Source of the DNA: Ruminococcus sp. XPD3002
GTDB lineage: Bacteria; Bacillota; Clostridia; Oscillospirales; Ruminococcaceae
Reading direction: 5' to 3'
NCBI GenBank assembly: GCA_900119535.1
Contig: FPJT01000001.1
Coordinates: 224,367 to 288,366 of the forward strand
Length of the DNA: 64,000 nt
Position 1 is the first letter of the stretch. Each line of letters starts with the position of its first letter. Positions 39,243-48,032 of this stretch are shown here, piece by piece. A model generated the notes under the pieces. The model was not told the origin of the DNA, did no database searches, and saw nothing but the letters and a program-made list of their open reading frames with translations. Made by a program: the position numbers and the translations under genes.

Positions 39243-40076
39243 TCACTTTGGCAGGAACACTCTGAACACCGAGCCTTTTCCTGCGCCCGATTCTGCTGTG
39301 ATATATCCGCCCTGTCCTTCGATTATCTGTCTGCTGAGGTACAGTCCGATACCGACGCCGTTCTGCTCACGGACATTCTGTCCGCGATAGAATCTGCCGA
39401 AAATACGGGGGAGTTCATTCTCTGCAATACCGATGCCGTGATCGGATATGACAATGCTGACGAACATCTCAAACTCCTTCACAGATACGGTGATCCTGCT
39501 GTTGGCAGGGGAATACTTCACAGCATTATCCAGAATATTGAACAGTGCTTCCTGTGTCCATTTGCGGTCGAATTTTGCGGTACAGTTTTCGGGAGTATAA
39601 GCAATCTCTATCTGTTTGCTGTCGGCTTTGGGAGTGATCTGCTCTATTGTCGGTCTTATGACGCTGTCAGTATCACTTTCACAGGCTGAGAACTGAAATG
39701 TACCTGTTTCCAGCCGTGATGTCTTGACCAGTGACTGTATCAGGAATTCGAGCTTTTCCGCCTGTGTACGTATCTCGTCGGCAAGCTCACGGCTTTGTCC
39801 GCTGAGTTCCTGTTCCTGTAAAAGCTGTGTGTACAGCAGGATATTTGAAAGCGGTGTTCTGGTCTGGTGTGAAATATCCGATACAAGTTCTTTCAGTTTT
39901 TCACGTTCCTGTTCTGTTTTCTGCGCAGAGAGCTTCGAGGAGGTCAGATACCTCAGCCACTTTGATTCTAATTTGGAGAGCTTTGTTTCATCATAATCGG
40001 ATTCGGAAAATGTACCGTTGATACCGTCCTCCAGCATTTTGTCAAGGTGTGCGATAAGCTTTTTGTCAGTGAACAT
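39243..40076 (-). CDS. Sensor histidine kinase without membrane segments
   Basis: A 277-residue kinase: H-box SDISHQTRTPLSN near residue 92, N-box NILDNAVKYSP near 185, G1 DHGIGIAENELPRIFGRFYRG and G2 NGVGIGLYLSRQI. There is no transmembrane helix in the first 60 residues, which is unusual; kinases linked to BceAB-type exporters normally have two. It may sense through the FtsX-type permease, as known for BceS-like kinases. The start overlaps the response regulator stop (TAATG). Confidence 0.93.
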   Translation of the reverse strand: MFTDKKLIAHLDKMLEDGINGTFSESDYDETKLSKLESKWLRYLTSSKLSAQKTEQEREKLKELVSDISHQTRTPLSNILLYTQLLQEQELSGQSRELADEIRTQAEKLEFLIQSLVKTSRLETGTFQFSACESDTDSVIRPTIEQITPKADSKQIEIAYTPENCTAKFDRKWTQEALFNILDNAVKYSPANSRITVSVKEFEMFVSIVISDHGIGIAENELPRIFGRFYRGQNVREQNGVGIGLYLSRQIIEGQGGYITAESGAGKGSVFRVFLPK

Positions 40077-40732
40077 TATTCAGCCCTCCACACATAACCG
40101 ATACCGTAGACCGTCTGGATGCGTTCCGAAGCATTCAGCTTTTTGCGGAGTCTGCCGACTGTAACAGACAGCGCATTTTCATCCACATATTCCGCACCGT
40201 CCGTCCATATCCTGTCAACGAGCTGTTCTCTCGTGAGTGTCTGTTCCGGATTCTGCGTAAGAAGCCGCAGAAGTTTCTGTTCCGTTTTGCTTAATTTTGC
40301 GGAAGTGCCGTTGACATTGAATTCCATTTTCTCAAAATCGAACATATAACATGAATCAGAATATACGCCCGATTTCGGACGTTCAGATTTCCGCAGCACT
40401 TTATCTATCCTTGCCCGTAGTACCATAAGACTGAAAGGTTTTGTGATGTAATCGTCTGCACCAAGTTCGAGTCCCGTGACTTCATCGGTTTCGAGGTCGT
40501 TTGCCGTAAGGATGATAACAGGAACATCCGATGTCTGACGGAGTTTTCTGAGGAGATCGAAGCCGTTACCGTCGGGCAGGTTGATATCGAGGATGATTAG
40601 ATCGGTGGGTTCTGATATACGGAATTCGCCGAGTGTGTGGAGCTGTTTGAAAGAATAGTCTGCATGTTTCAGAGCAAGGACAATACCGTTGTTCAGACCG
40701 ATATCGTCTTCAATGATAGTGATGTGCTTCAT
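40076..40732 (-). CDS. Response regulator, OmpR/PhoB type
   Basis: A 218-residue regulator: receiver domain with acidic pair EDD near residue 8, phospho-acceptor Asp in LIILDINLPDG near 51, TAND and the Lys of DYITKPF; then a winged-helix DNA-binding domain (LSKTEQKLLRLLTQNPEQ, VDENALSVTVGRLRKKL, GIGYVWR). It is co-translated with the histidine kinase through a TAATG overlap. The likely targets are the ABC exporter genes directly downstream. A promoter lies at 40763-40791 on the same strand. Confidence 0.96.
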   Translation of the reverse strand: MKHITIIEDDIGLNNGIVLALKHADYSFKQLHTLGEFRISEPTDLIILDINLPDGNGFDLLRKLRQTSDVPVIILTANDLETDEVTGLELGADDYITKPFSLMVLRARIDKVLRKSERPKSGVYSDSCYMFDFEKMEFNVNGTSAKLSKTEQKLLRLLTQNPEQTLTREQLVDRIWTDGAEYVDENALSVTVGRLRKKLNASERIQTVYGIGYVWRAE

Positions 40733-40762
40733 AGTGGAACCTCGCTGATAAGTATTGATATA

Positions 40763-40791
40763 ATTGTATCACAGATAGTACGAAAAAGCAA
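40763..40791 (-). promoter_or_regulatory. Sigma-A promoter of the two-component system
   Basis: On the - strand: TTGCTT (40786-40791), 17-base spacer, TACAAT (40763-40768). Confidence 0.5.
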
Positions 40792-40844
40792 GGGAGAGGA
40801 ATTATGAGTCGGTCTTTTGCTGTATACTTGCCATTATACAAGAA

Positions 40845-40867
40845 ATGCCCTCCGAATATCGGAGGGC
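40845..40867 (-). terminator. Terminator after the dockerin protein gene
   Basis: A perfect stem GCCCTCCGA/TCGGAGGGC with a 3-base loop (40847-40867), followed on the - strand by ATTTCTTG. Confidence 0.65.
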
Positions 40868-40892
40868 AGGCTTATATCATTTTAAGTCACTT

Positions 40893-43800
40893 TCAGAAGG
40901 ACTTTATCTCACCGAGGATGAACTTGTTGAGCAGCTTCAGATCATCGGCATTGATAGCGTCATCGCCGTTTAAGTCGGCAGCTCCGAAGATCTCGGCTTC
41001 ACCCGATGCGGCTGACGATCTCATGATGCATACATCATAAGCGTTGATCTTTCCGTCACCGTTGAGGTCTCCCTTGGTGTATTTGACTGCGGGACTGTCA
41101 GGTCTCCACCAGTTTATATTGAAGAGATATCCCTCTCCGCCCTTGAATACGAAATAAACATCGTGTTTGCCTTCGGTTTTCTCAACGTTGCAGGTCTGTG
41201 TAGTCCAAGTCTGCCAGCCGTTCGTACCCTTAACGTCCATTCTGCCTATTACCTTGCCTTCGGGACTGTCAAGACGTATTTCAAGAGATGCCATTGCGCC
41301 GTCCGAACCGATACGGAAATCGATATTGTTTACGTTGGTAAGGTCGATATCCTTGAATCCGATATAGTCGTTATTCTCGATATATGCCACATCGAGACCG
41401 CCTTCGGAGCAGTTTTCGGTATCAACACCTGACTTGTAGTTACAAGTTTCAGCCTGAATTACCTTTCCTTTTTTAGCACTTCCTGTCTGTGCAGGAGTTG
41501 TAGTTTCAGCAGGTGCATCAGTAGCAGGCTGTGAACCTGTACCGTAATCAGCTTCTATCCTTGCATCTGCACTGAGTTTAACGCTGATAACAGGTGAATC
41601 TGCGCTTCCCTTGGTTATTTCGGCACCGCTGATATTCCAGTGATAGAAGGTGCTTCCTTCCTTGGGGTTTGCTGAAAGAGTTATTTCGTAATCGGGGTGA
41701 TAATAGCCGCTCCACTGGCTTATATCGCCGAGTTTAAGGGTATTGAGGTCAATGCTTCCGCAGTCGGAAGGATTTACGATACTGAGTTTATGAGGCTCGG
41801 AGGAGAGCTTCATAGCGGACCTTGTAGTACGCTCCGCATATGAATAACGCTTTGCGTAGAAGTCGGTAACAGTTGCTATCTCGTTCTCGAATCTTCTCTC
41901 TGCATTTGCACCTGACATGCTTCCCGAGTAGAAACGTGCAAAGGTGTCTGCAACCTGCTGCTTGTAGCTGTTCTTGTAGCCTTCTATGACTGCCTTTGTT
42001 CTGTCGGGAGTGAAGTTATAGTTTGCAAGGTCCATGAGAGTTCTTGAATATCTCAGTCTGAACTCCTCATTGTTGATGAGTCCGTTGAACATCTTTGCAA
42101 GCTGACCGTCAGTCTGACGTAAACGTCTGTAGCAGTCCGCAGAGAATGACTTGTCCTCAGAACCGTAGAGTCCCTGTCCCGATTCCGTATCGAAGAGCAC
42201 CATTCTCCATTTACCGTCGGCATAGGGGTTGGTCTCATCTATTGCATCCGAGCGCCATGCGATGACGTTTCTCTGGGGCCAGTCTGCATTGGACCAGTAT
42301 ACCTGAGATGCAAAGTAATCGATGAATCCCTGAACGTCCACCTTATTGCAGAACTCTTCATAGGACACTCTGCCGTCTGCAACTCCGCTGCAAAGCTCTT
42401 CCCAGTCTCTGAGGTCATTTTCGGTACCTTCTTCGAGTTCATCGTTCTTTATCATTGCAACGTCGCTTTTCTTAACGCCGTAATGCTCACTGATATAGCT
42501 GTCGTCAGTCTTTTCCATAAGCTGATAGATGCCCCAGAATTCGCCGTCCAGGAACACGATACATTCCGTAGTTGCCTGATAAGCGAAGGCTCTGTCCGTA
42601 ATGAGGCTCTGATTTATGCTGTCACGGAAGAAAGCGGCAGTATTGTCGTTTCCGCCGTTTCTGAGAACGATGCCGTCATACTTCTTTATAGCCTTGCCGT
42701 TTTTAGCTTTAACAGCCTTGCCTGAGAAGAAGTCGTAATCGAATTCTGCTGCACCGTACTCCTGACGAGTGTATATGTTGAAGCTCTTCTGAGGGAGACT
42801 TCTTGAATAGTTGCCCTTTATTCTGATACCAACGTTCTGTTCAAGGATCTTTTCGCCGTTCTCGAACAATGTGAAGCTTGCGGGACGCTCCCATTCTTTT
42901 CCCTTCATAGAGTAGTTTGCGAGGTATTCCCATGAATTCCTGCGGCCGCCATTTCTGTTCTCCTCGAAGACTTTTCCGAGGCAGTATATGCCCTTTTCGT
43001 TATCGAAGAGATTATCGGGATCGGTAACGAGAGAGACTACCTTCATCTGCTTATAGTATCCCGAGTTGGTCTTGCCTGTGAAATAGGTCTTTGTAACAGG
43101 TTCGCTGATATTGCCCTTGCTGTCCACTGATACCGCACGTATAACTGCACCCTTGTCCACGTTCTCACGGGGCGCTTCCGCACCGTCGGGAGCGATATCT
43201 GTACGCTTGCTGAGGCGGTTCGGAGTCTCGGACATATCCTCAATGGTTATCGGTCCTGTGTACTTCTCGGACTCGGTAGTAGGAAGGCTTCCGTCTGTTG
43301 TATAGTAAATGGTGCATCCTTCGTCAGCCTGAAGTGTAAGAGCGAAGCTGCTGTCATAGTATCCGCTGTCCTGTGAGAAAACAGGAACGTGTACAGCTGC
43401 GCTTCCCTGAGGGGCACTGTTAGCCTTATCGGGGGTACAGCTGAAGTTATAGAACTCACCGCTGCCGTCGGGGTACTGTCCGTAGGAAGTATCGGAAGCG
43501 AGAGCGCCGAATGTAAGGGTATTTGCGGCATTTCCGCTTTTGTCGGTAAGAATGAGAGTCTCACCTGATGCAGAAAGTCCGAATGGAGCTATCCTGCTGT
43601 TGATTGCTGCTGCATCGCTGTCGCAGTAAACGAGCAGACGTCCGTTTGCAGGGATACGGGTACCGTCGGGGAAGACGTACCTGTAAGGTTCACTTTCCTT
43701 GTCGGAAAGTCCCCAACCCGAGATATCGGCTTCATTCCTGTCATTGTTGTAAAGCTCTATCCAGTCGTAGAAATTGCCGTCTGACGAGGGATAGGAAGTG

Positions 43801-43934
43801 TTTTTCGAGCACACCTCATTAAAGGATACCTTTGCGTTTGAGTCTGCATTTGCAGGGATATAAGCGGCGCTCTGAAGCAGAACTCCGAGGCTCATTATCC
43901 ATGCGGCAGTACGCATTCTTGATAATTTTTTCAT
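40893..43934 (-). CDS. Cellulosomal CotH-family protein with CBM6-like domain and dockerin
   Basis: About 1013 residues, secreted (signal peptide to about residue 30, ...PANADS). Domains in order: lamin-tail domain (VSFNEVCSKN, DWIELYNN, LSDKESEP) to about 150; a chitobiase-like Fn3 strand domain near 190-290 (YYTTDGSLPT); the CotH kinase-like core about 300-700 (GIRIKGNYSRSLPQKSFNI, LRNGGNDNTAAFFRD, FWGIYQLMEKTDDSYI, FDTESGQGLYG); a short repeat domain (GSTFYHWNISG); a CBM6-like carbohydrate-binding domain (IQAETCNYKSG ... YIGFKDIDL); and a type I dockerin (DLNGDGKINAYDVCIM, DLNGDDAINADDLKLL). CotH proteins phosphorylate spore-coat proteins in Bacillus; their role in cellulosomes is unknown. 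GGAGG before the ATG at 43934 sets the start. Confidence 0.93.
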   Translation of the reverse strand: MKKLSRMRTAAWIMSLGVLLQSAAYIPANADSNAKVSFNEVCSKNTSYPSSDGNFYDWIELYNNDRNEADISGWGLSDKESEPYRYVFPDGTRIPANGRLLVYCDSDAAAINSRIAPFGLSASGETLILTDKSGNAANTLTFGALASDTSYGQYPDGSGEFYNFSCTPDKANSAPQGSAAVHVPVFSQDSGYYDSSFALTLQADEGCTIYYTTDGSLPTTESEKYTGPITIEDMSETPNRLSKRTDIAPDGAEAPRENVDKGAVIRAVSVDSKGNISEPVTKTYFTGKTNSGYYKQMKVVSLVTDPDNLFDNEKGIYCLGKVFEENRNGGRRNSWEYLANYSMKGKEWERPASFTLFENGEKILEQNVGIRIKGNYSRSLPQKSFNIYTRQEYGAAEFDYDFFSGKAVKAKNGKAIKKYDGIVLRNGGNDNTAAFFRDSINQSLITDRAFAYQATTECIVFLDGEFWGIYQLMEKTDDSYISEHYGVKKSDVAMIKNDELEEGTENDLRDWEELCSGVADGRVSYEEFCNKVDVQGFIDYFASQVYWSNADWPQRNVIAWRSDAIDETNPYADGKWRMVLFDTESGQGLYGSEDKSFSADCYRRLRQTDGQLAKMFNGLINNEEFRLRYSRTLMDLANYNFTPDRTKAVIEGYKNSYKQQVADTFARFYSGSMSGANAERRFENEIATVTDFYAKRYSYAERTTRSAMKLSSEPHKLSIVNPSDCGSIDLNTLKLGDISQWSGYYHPDYEITLSANPKEGSTFYHWNISGAEITKGSADSPVISVKLSADARIEADYGTGSQPATDAPAETTTPAQTGSAKKGKVIQAETCNYKSGVDTENCSEGGLDVAYIENNDYIGFKDIDLTNVNNIDFRIGSDGAMASLEIRLDSPEGKVIGRMDVKGTNGWQTWTTQTCNVEKTEGKHDVYFVFKGGEGYLFNINWWRPDSPAVKYTKGDLNGDGKINAYDVCIMRSSAASGEAEIFGAADLNGDDAINADDLKLLNKFILGEIKSF

Positions 43935-44035
43935 TGTTTTCCTCCACATCTCAATAGATACACCCAGTAAGCAGAGTAAGTTATTTATATTTATTTACAG
44001 AGCGTATTATCTGTTATATATATTACAGCGTAATA

Positions 44036-44064
44036 ATTATATCACATACAAACGTCTATTGCAA
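44036..44064 (-). promoter_or_regulatory. Sigma-A promoter of the dockerin protein gene
   Basis: On the - strand: TTGCAA (44059-44064), 17-base spacer, TATAAT (44036-44041); leader about 95 bases. Confidence 0.65.
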
Positions 44065-44289
44065 GCGTTTTTCAACTTTTTTACGGACAAAAACATTGGT
44101 TTCTGATGAATGTGTACTGATGATTGAATAGTATATTTATTTTATAATATAATTTGTGAACTGTATATATTTTTGTAAAAAATACCTATGAGTTAGAAAA
44201 TCAAAAGCCGGTTTTGGGCATTTGTCCGATTTTTACTTAAAAGACTATTATTTTCGTGATTTTTGCGCTATAATAATAGTAGTGATATG

Positions 44290-44365
44290 TTCGGCGCTGC
44301 AAGATGGCTTTTGAGGTTTATGCCTGTGCATCGCCGGTATTGACACACAGTTAGGGCTGTGTATC
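44290..44365 (+). promoter_or_regulatory. Structured leader before the MATE exporter gene
   Basis: Downstream of TATAAT (44269-44274), nested pairs CGGCG/CGCCG (44292-44296 with 44332-44336), TGCA/TGCA (44298 and 44327) and GGC/GCC enclose a loop, followed by the hairpin ACACAG-TTAGGG-CTGTGT (44345-44362). MATE genes are often controlled by riboswitches (for example the guanidine classes), but I could not match a known consensus. Confidence 0.4.
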
Positions 44366-44390
44366 GATATTTCGGGGGGCAAATAATTTA

Positions 44391-45743
44391 ATGGATAAAA
44401 AACCAATACGGCGTGATTTTTTCAGGTACATATTGGCGAATGTTATCAGCTCTTTAGGCGTATCGGTATATATTCTTATCGATACCTTTTTTATTTCACG
44501 AGGAATGGGTACAAGAGGTCTTACTGCCCTGAATCTGTCCCTGCCTGTTTTCAATTTCATGAACGGCTTCGGACTTATGCTGGGTATCGGCGGCGGAAGC
44601 AAGTTTTCCATGCTCTACTGCCGGACAGAGCGAAAAGAGACAGATGCAGTATATACCAACTCGGTCGCAGCTATGCTTGTAGTTGCAGCGTTTTTCGAGG
44701 TTCTCGGCATCTTCTTTTCAAAGACGGTAACTCATCTGCTGGGTGCGGACGAAATTGTCTTTGAGATGTCCCACAGCTACATAAAGACCGTACTTCTCTT
44801 TTCACCTGCATTTCTTATGAATAACCTTATGGCTTGCTTTATGCGCAACGACAGCGCTCCGCGGCTTGCCATGCTGGGTATGCTGAGCGGCAGTTTCGCT
44901 AATATCATACTTGATTACGTCTTCATTTTCAAACTGGATATGGGAATGGGCGGTGCAGCTCTTGCTACCTGTATTTCGCCTTTCATAAGCATGGGGATAA
45001 TGAGCATCCACTTCATTACAGGCTGGAACGCTTTCAGTCTGCGGCTCATAGTTCCTTCGCTGAAAAGTATAGGTGAAATAGTCTCGCTGGGACTTCATTC
45101 CTTCTTATCCGAGGTCTCGGGCGGAGTTGTGATAATGCTTTTCAACTTCGTTATCTACCGCATCTCGGGAAACACAGGCATTGCCGCCTACGGAGTAGTG
45201 GCAAATGCAGCAATAGTCTTTACGGCTATATACACAGGTATCGCAAGCGGTATTCAACCGCTTATGTGCAGATACCACGGACGAAGTGATGCTTCCGCAG
45301 TAAAATATGTACTCCGTCTCGCTCTGTGGACATCGCTGATATTCTCCGTTTTCGCATATGCTGCTGTTTTCTTCGGTACACCGTATATAGTCACCGTTTT
45401 CAACAGCAGAGGAAGCTCAGTGCTGAGGAAGATCGCTGAAACCGGTCTCAGGGAATACTTCCTGTTCATGCCTTTCATGGGTACAAACACGATCATTTCG
45501 GTTTACTTCACATCGAAGGAAATGCCGAAACAGGCTCAGCTCATATCGCTTCTCAGAGGAACTTTCCTCGTTATACCGATCGCATTTTTAGCCTATATGT
45601 TAAGGAGCATGACGGGCGTTTGGCTTACCGTTCCCGCATCCGAACTGATAACCACATTAATCGGTATGACGATCCTTCTGATGACGTTCAGACGTTCATG
45701 GACGGAACCGCAGGATCCGCGCACGATATATCTGATGAGATGA
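44391..45743 (+). CDS. MATE family efflux transporter
   Basis: A 450-residue membrane protein with about twelve hydrophobic helices in two related halves, typical of MATE (MepA-like) exporters driven by Na+ or H+. Family features: the N-terminal helix with SLGVSVYILIDTFFISRGMG, the LMLGIGGGSKFSMLY loop after helix 2, DYVFIFKLDMGMGGAALAT after helix 5 and the second-half GIAAYGVVANAAIV. These proteins export cationic drugs, guanidine-like compounds or metabolites; the substrate is not clear. The ATG at 44391 follows a GGGGGGC stretch about 10 bases upstream. It is transcribed alone from a promoter with a structured leader. Confidence 0.93.
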   Translation: MDKKPIRRDFFRYILANVISSLGVSVYILIDTFFISRGMGTRGLTALNLSLPVFNFMNGFGLMLGIGGGSKFSMLYCRTERKETDAVYTNSVAAMLVVAAFFEVLGIFFSKTVTHLLGADEIVFEMSHSYIKTVLLFSPAFLMNNLMACFMRNDSAPRLAMLGMLSGSFANIILDYVFIFKLDMGMGGAALATCISPFISMGIMSIHFITGWNAFSLRLIVPSLKSIGEIVSLGLHSFLSEVSGGVVIMLFNFVIYRISGNTGIAAYGVVANAAIVFTAIYTGIASGIQPLMCRYHGRSDASAVKYVLRLALWTSLIFSVFAYAAVFFGTPYIVTVFNSRGSSVLRKIAETGLREYFLFMPFMGTNTIISVYFTSKEMPKQAQLISLLRGTFLVIPIAFLAYMLRSMTGVWLTVPASELITTLIGMTILLMTFRRSWTEPQDPRTIYLMR

Positions 45744-45772
45744 CTAACTTCCTTAAGAGTGATATACATTTA

Positions 45773-45934
45773 TATTGCTCCACCAATTAACTCTTGAAGA
45801 AATATTGCGACGGACTGGCAGAGAAAGGCAAGGAAGAAAGCCGCAGGAATGCTGTCGCATTTCAAGACTTTCTGACGCAGTATTTCGCTGTCAGGACAAG
45901 CAAGAAAATTCAGGAGTTAGTTGGGGGAGCAATA
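45773..45934. mobile_element. Short non-autonomous TIR element, long copy
   Basis: 162 bases including flanking TA on both sides. Inverted ends: TTGCTCCACCAATTAACTC at the left, the complement of GAGTTAGTTGGGGGAGCAA at the right. The interior has an open frame ending in LTQYFAVRTSKKIQELVGGA that reads like the tail of a protein. The copy at 13903-13982 shares both ends and GACAAGCAAGA but lacks about 80 interior bases. Confidence 0.7.
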
Positions 45935-46111
45935 ATAGATATACGCAGGCGATAAGTAATTATCGGGGTAGATCCTTTCTAAATGGATCGCCCCGATTTT
46001 TGTTTCGGGAATGAACTGTGCAGGGACATCTTTTCAGCAGTTCACCGTTATGCATTTTTGATAAATGAATAGCCGCAGAGTAGTGCAATACGCCAAAAGC
46101 GGGAAAATACA

Positions 46112-46140
46112 TTGACATCGTGTCAGGATAGTGCTATACT
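46112..46140 (+). promoter_or_regulatory. Sigma-A promoter of the alcohol dehydrogenase operon
   Basis: TTGACA (46112-46117), 17-base spacer, TATACT (46135-46140). Confidence 0.75.
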
Positions 46141-46161
46141 ATGAATAATGACGCTGTGTCA
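46113..46161. promoter_or_regulatory. Two palindromic operators TGAC..GTGTCA
   Basis: TGACATCGTGTCA (46113-46125) covers the -35 box, and TGACGCTGTGTCA (46149-46161) lies just after the start of transcription. Centres are 36 bases apart. This is a typical repressor arrangement; the regulator is not in the window. Confidence 0.6.
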
Positions 46162-46244
46162 AAACACTCGTTCAGATATGGGTTACGGCGGTATTAGTCC
46201 CCCGTAATCATTGAAATATGAAATGCGAACAGGAGGTTAGATCT

Positions 46245-47408
46245 ATGCAGAATTTTGACTATATGACTCCCACACGGCTTATCTTCGGTAAGGGCGTCAT
46301 CGAAAAGCTCCCCGAAGTCATGGGAAAATACGGAAAAAAGGTGCTTCTCACCTACGGCGGCGGAAGCATTAAGAAGCTCGGACTTTATGACAAGGTGAAG
46401 GAACTGCTTTCGGACTTCGATATCGTGGAACTTTCGGGTATTCAGCCGAATCCGAAATACGATCCGAGTGTCCTTGAAGGTGTCCGCCTTTGCAAGGAAC
46501 ATAATGTGGACGTGATACTTGCTGTAGGCGGCGGAAGCGTACTGGACTGTTCCAAGGCTATTGCAGCAGGCGCAAAATACGACGGGGACGTATGGGACCT
46601 CATTTCATATAAAGCCTTCGCAAAGGATGCACTTCCGATAGTCGATATCCTTACCCTTGCCGCTACAGGAAGCGAATATGACTGCGGAGGAGTTATTTCA
46701 AGGACCGAGACAAATGACAAGATAGGTTATGTGGATCCACATCTGTATCCTGTTGTATCTTTCCTTGATCCGACATATACTTTCACGGTTTCCAAAAAAC
46801 AGACTGCCGCAGGCTGTGCTGATGCTATGAACCATATAATGGAGCAGTATTTCTGCGAGGATGCTACTCTCCTTAATGACGGCTTCTGCGAGGCAGGTCT
46901 GAAGAGTCTGATGATAAATGCGAGAAAATGTCTCGATAACCCCGAGGATTACAACGCAAGAGCTGAAATGATGTTCACCTGCACTCTCGGCTGCAATGGC
47001 ATTTATGCGCTGGGCAACAGCGAGTCCGGCTGGCCTTGCCACGGAATAGAACATGCACTCAGCGCTTACTACGACATAACCCACGGTGAAGGTCTTGCTA
47101 TCATAACTCCAAGGTGGATGAAGCATATCCTCAGTGAAAAAACTGTGGATCGTTTCGTGAAATACGGCGTGAACGTCTTCGGCATAGACAGCAGTCTTGA
47201 AAAGTTCGATATAGCTGAAAAAGCAATACAGGCAACCTACGATTTCTTCGAGTCTATCGGTATACCGATGCACCTTAAGGACGTTGGCATCGACGAAAGC
47301 CGCATAGGTGAAATGGCTCACCATATCGCCGTGAATGAAGGACTCGAAAACGCATACGCACCGCTTACAGAACAGGATATCACCGATATACTGAACGCAT
47401 CACTTTAA
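46245..47408 (+). CDS. Iron-containing alcohol dehydrogenase (YqhD/BDH-like)
   Basis: A 387-residue group III alcohol dehydrogenase using NAD(P)H. Visible are the coenzyme motif GGGSVLDCSKAIAAG near residue 95, the GSEYDCGGVIS block and the metal ligands in CADAMNHIMEQY and CHGIEHALSAYYDITHGEGLA. The close relatives are the YqhD/butanol dehydrogenase enzymes that reduce aldehydes, including toxic short-chain or lipid aldehydes. AGGAGG 8 bases upstream fixes the ATG at 46245, not 46218. It is the first gene of an operon with a flavin reductase-like protein, under a promoter with two palindromic operators, which suggests a stress-induced aldehyde or quinone detoxification unit (inference). Confidence 0.94.
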   Translation: MQNFDYMTPTRLIFGKGVIEKLPEVMGKYGKKVLLTYGGGSIKKLGLYDKVKELLSDFDIVELSGIQPNPKYDPSVLEGVRLCKEHNVDVILAVGGGSVLDCSKAIAAGAKYDGDVWDLISYKAFAKDALPIVDILTLAATGSEYDCGGVISRTETNDKIGYVDPHLYPVVSFLDPTYTFTVSKKQTAAGCADAMNHIMEQYFCEDATLLNDGFCEAGLKSLMINARKCLDNPEDYNARAEMMFTCTLGCNGIYALGNSESGWPCHGIEHALSAYYDITHGEGLAIITPRWMKHILSEKTVDRFVKYGVNVFGIDSSLEKFDIAEKAIQATYDFFESIGIPMHLKDVGIDESRIGEMAHHIAVNEGLENAYAPLTEQDITDILNASL

Positions 47409-47427
47409 TACAAAGGAGAAAACCATC

Positions 47428-47994
47428 ATGAGAAAAAGTATCAAAACTACAGAAGCTATCTTCCCTATGCCTGTACTTCTCGTTTCAACTTACAACGAGG
47501 ACGGCAGTATTGATGTAATGAATGCAGCATGGGGTACTATGGTCGAGAGAAACATAGTCGCTCTGAACCTGACTGAAACTCACCAGACTGTTGCCAACAT
47601 CAAAAAGAGAAAAGGCTTCACCGTTGCTATCGCAGACGTTAAACACGTTACCGAAGCTGACTACTTCGGCGTTGTCTCAGGCAAGGATACTCCCGATAAG
47701 TTCGCAAACAGCGGCCTTAATGCAGAGAAGTCCGAACTTGTTGATGCTCCCGTTATCACCGATTTCCCCATTGTGCTTGAGTGCGAGTTCATCGAATATC
47801 AGGACAGCGAGTACGGTCTCGGCGTTATCGGCAAGGTGGTAAATGTTACTGTAGACGAAAGCGTCATGAAGGACGATAAGGTCGATGTTGATGCCGTTAA
47901 TGCTATCGCTTTCGATCCGTATACCCACGGCTACTACAAAGTCGGCGGAAGAGTAGGAGATGCGTTCAAGGACGGTCTTAAACTGAAGAAGTAA
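47428..47994 (+). CDS. Flavin reductase family protein
   Basis: A 188-residue FMN-binding split-barrel protein of the flavin reductase-like (DIM6/NTAB) family. FPMPVLLVSTYNEDGSIDVM and NAAWGTMVERNIVALNLTE form the flavin-binding face; HQTVANIKKRKGFTVAIA and the C-terminal YYKVGGRVGDAFKDG are also typical. Family members reduce or bind FMN. It follows the alcohol dehydrogenase gene by 19 bases with AAAGGAG as ribosome binding site, and ends before a long terminator. Confidence 0.92.
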   Translation: MRKSIKTTEAIFPMPVLLVSTYNEDGSIDVMNAAWGTMVERNIVALNLTETHQTVANIKKRKGFTVAIADVKHVTEADYFGVVSGKDTPDKFANSGLNAEKSELVDAPVITDFPIVLECEFIEYQDSEYGLGVIGKVVNVTVDESVMKDDKVDVDAVNAIAFDPYTHGYYKVGGRVGDAFKDGLKLKK

Positions 47995-48032
47995 TAAGGT
48001 TTTGGCATTATATCCTTAAAACCGTAAAAATT

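Larger units (their letters stand above)
43935..44390. other. Divergent intergenic region with promoters and structured leader
   Basis: 456 AT-rich bases. The left part holds the leftward promoter of the dockerin protein gene (44036-44064); the right part holds a TATAAT (44269-44274) and a GC-richer structured leader (44290-44365) before the MATE gene. No protein gene found. Confidence 0.65.
45744..46244. other. Intergenic region with TIR element, promoter and operators
   Basis: 501 bases. Holds the long copy of the TIR element (45773-45934), an ATCGGGG/CCCCGAT hairpin followed by TTTTTG (about 45962-46003) that probably terminates the MATE transcript, and the promoter with paired palindromes of the alcohol dehydrogenase operon (46112-46161). 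Confidence 0.7.
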
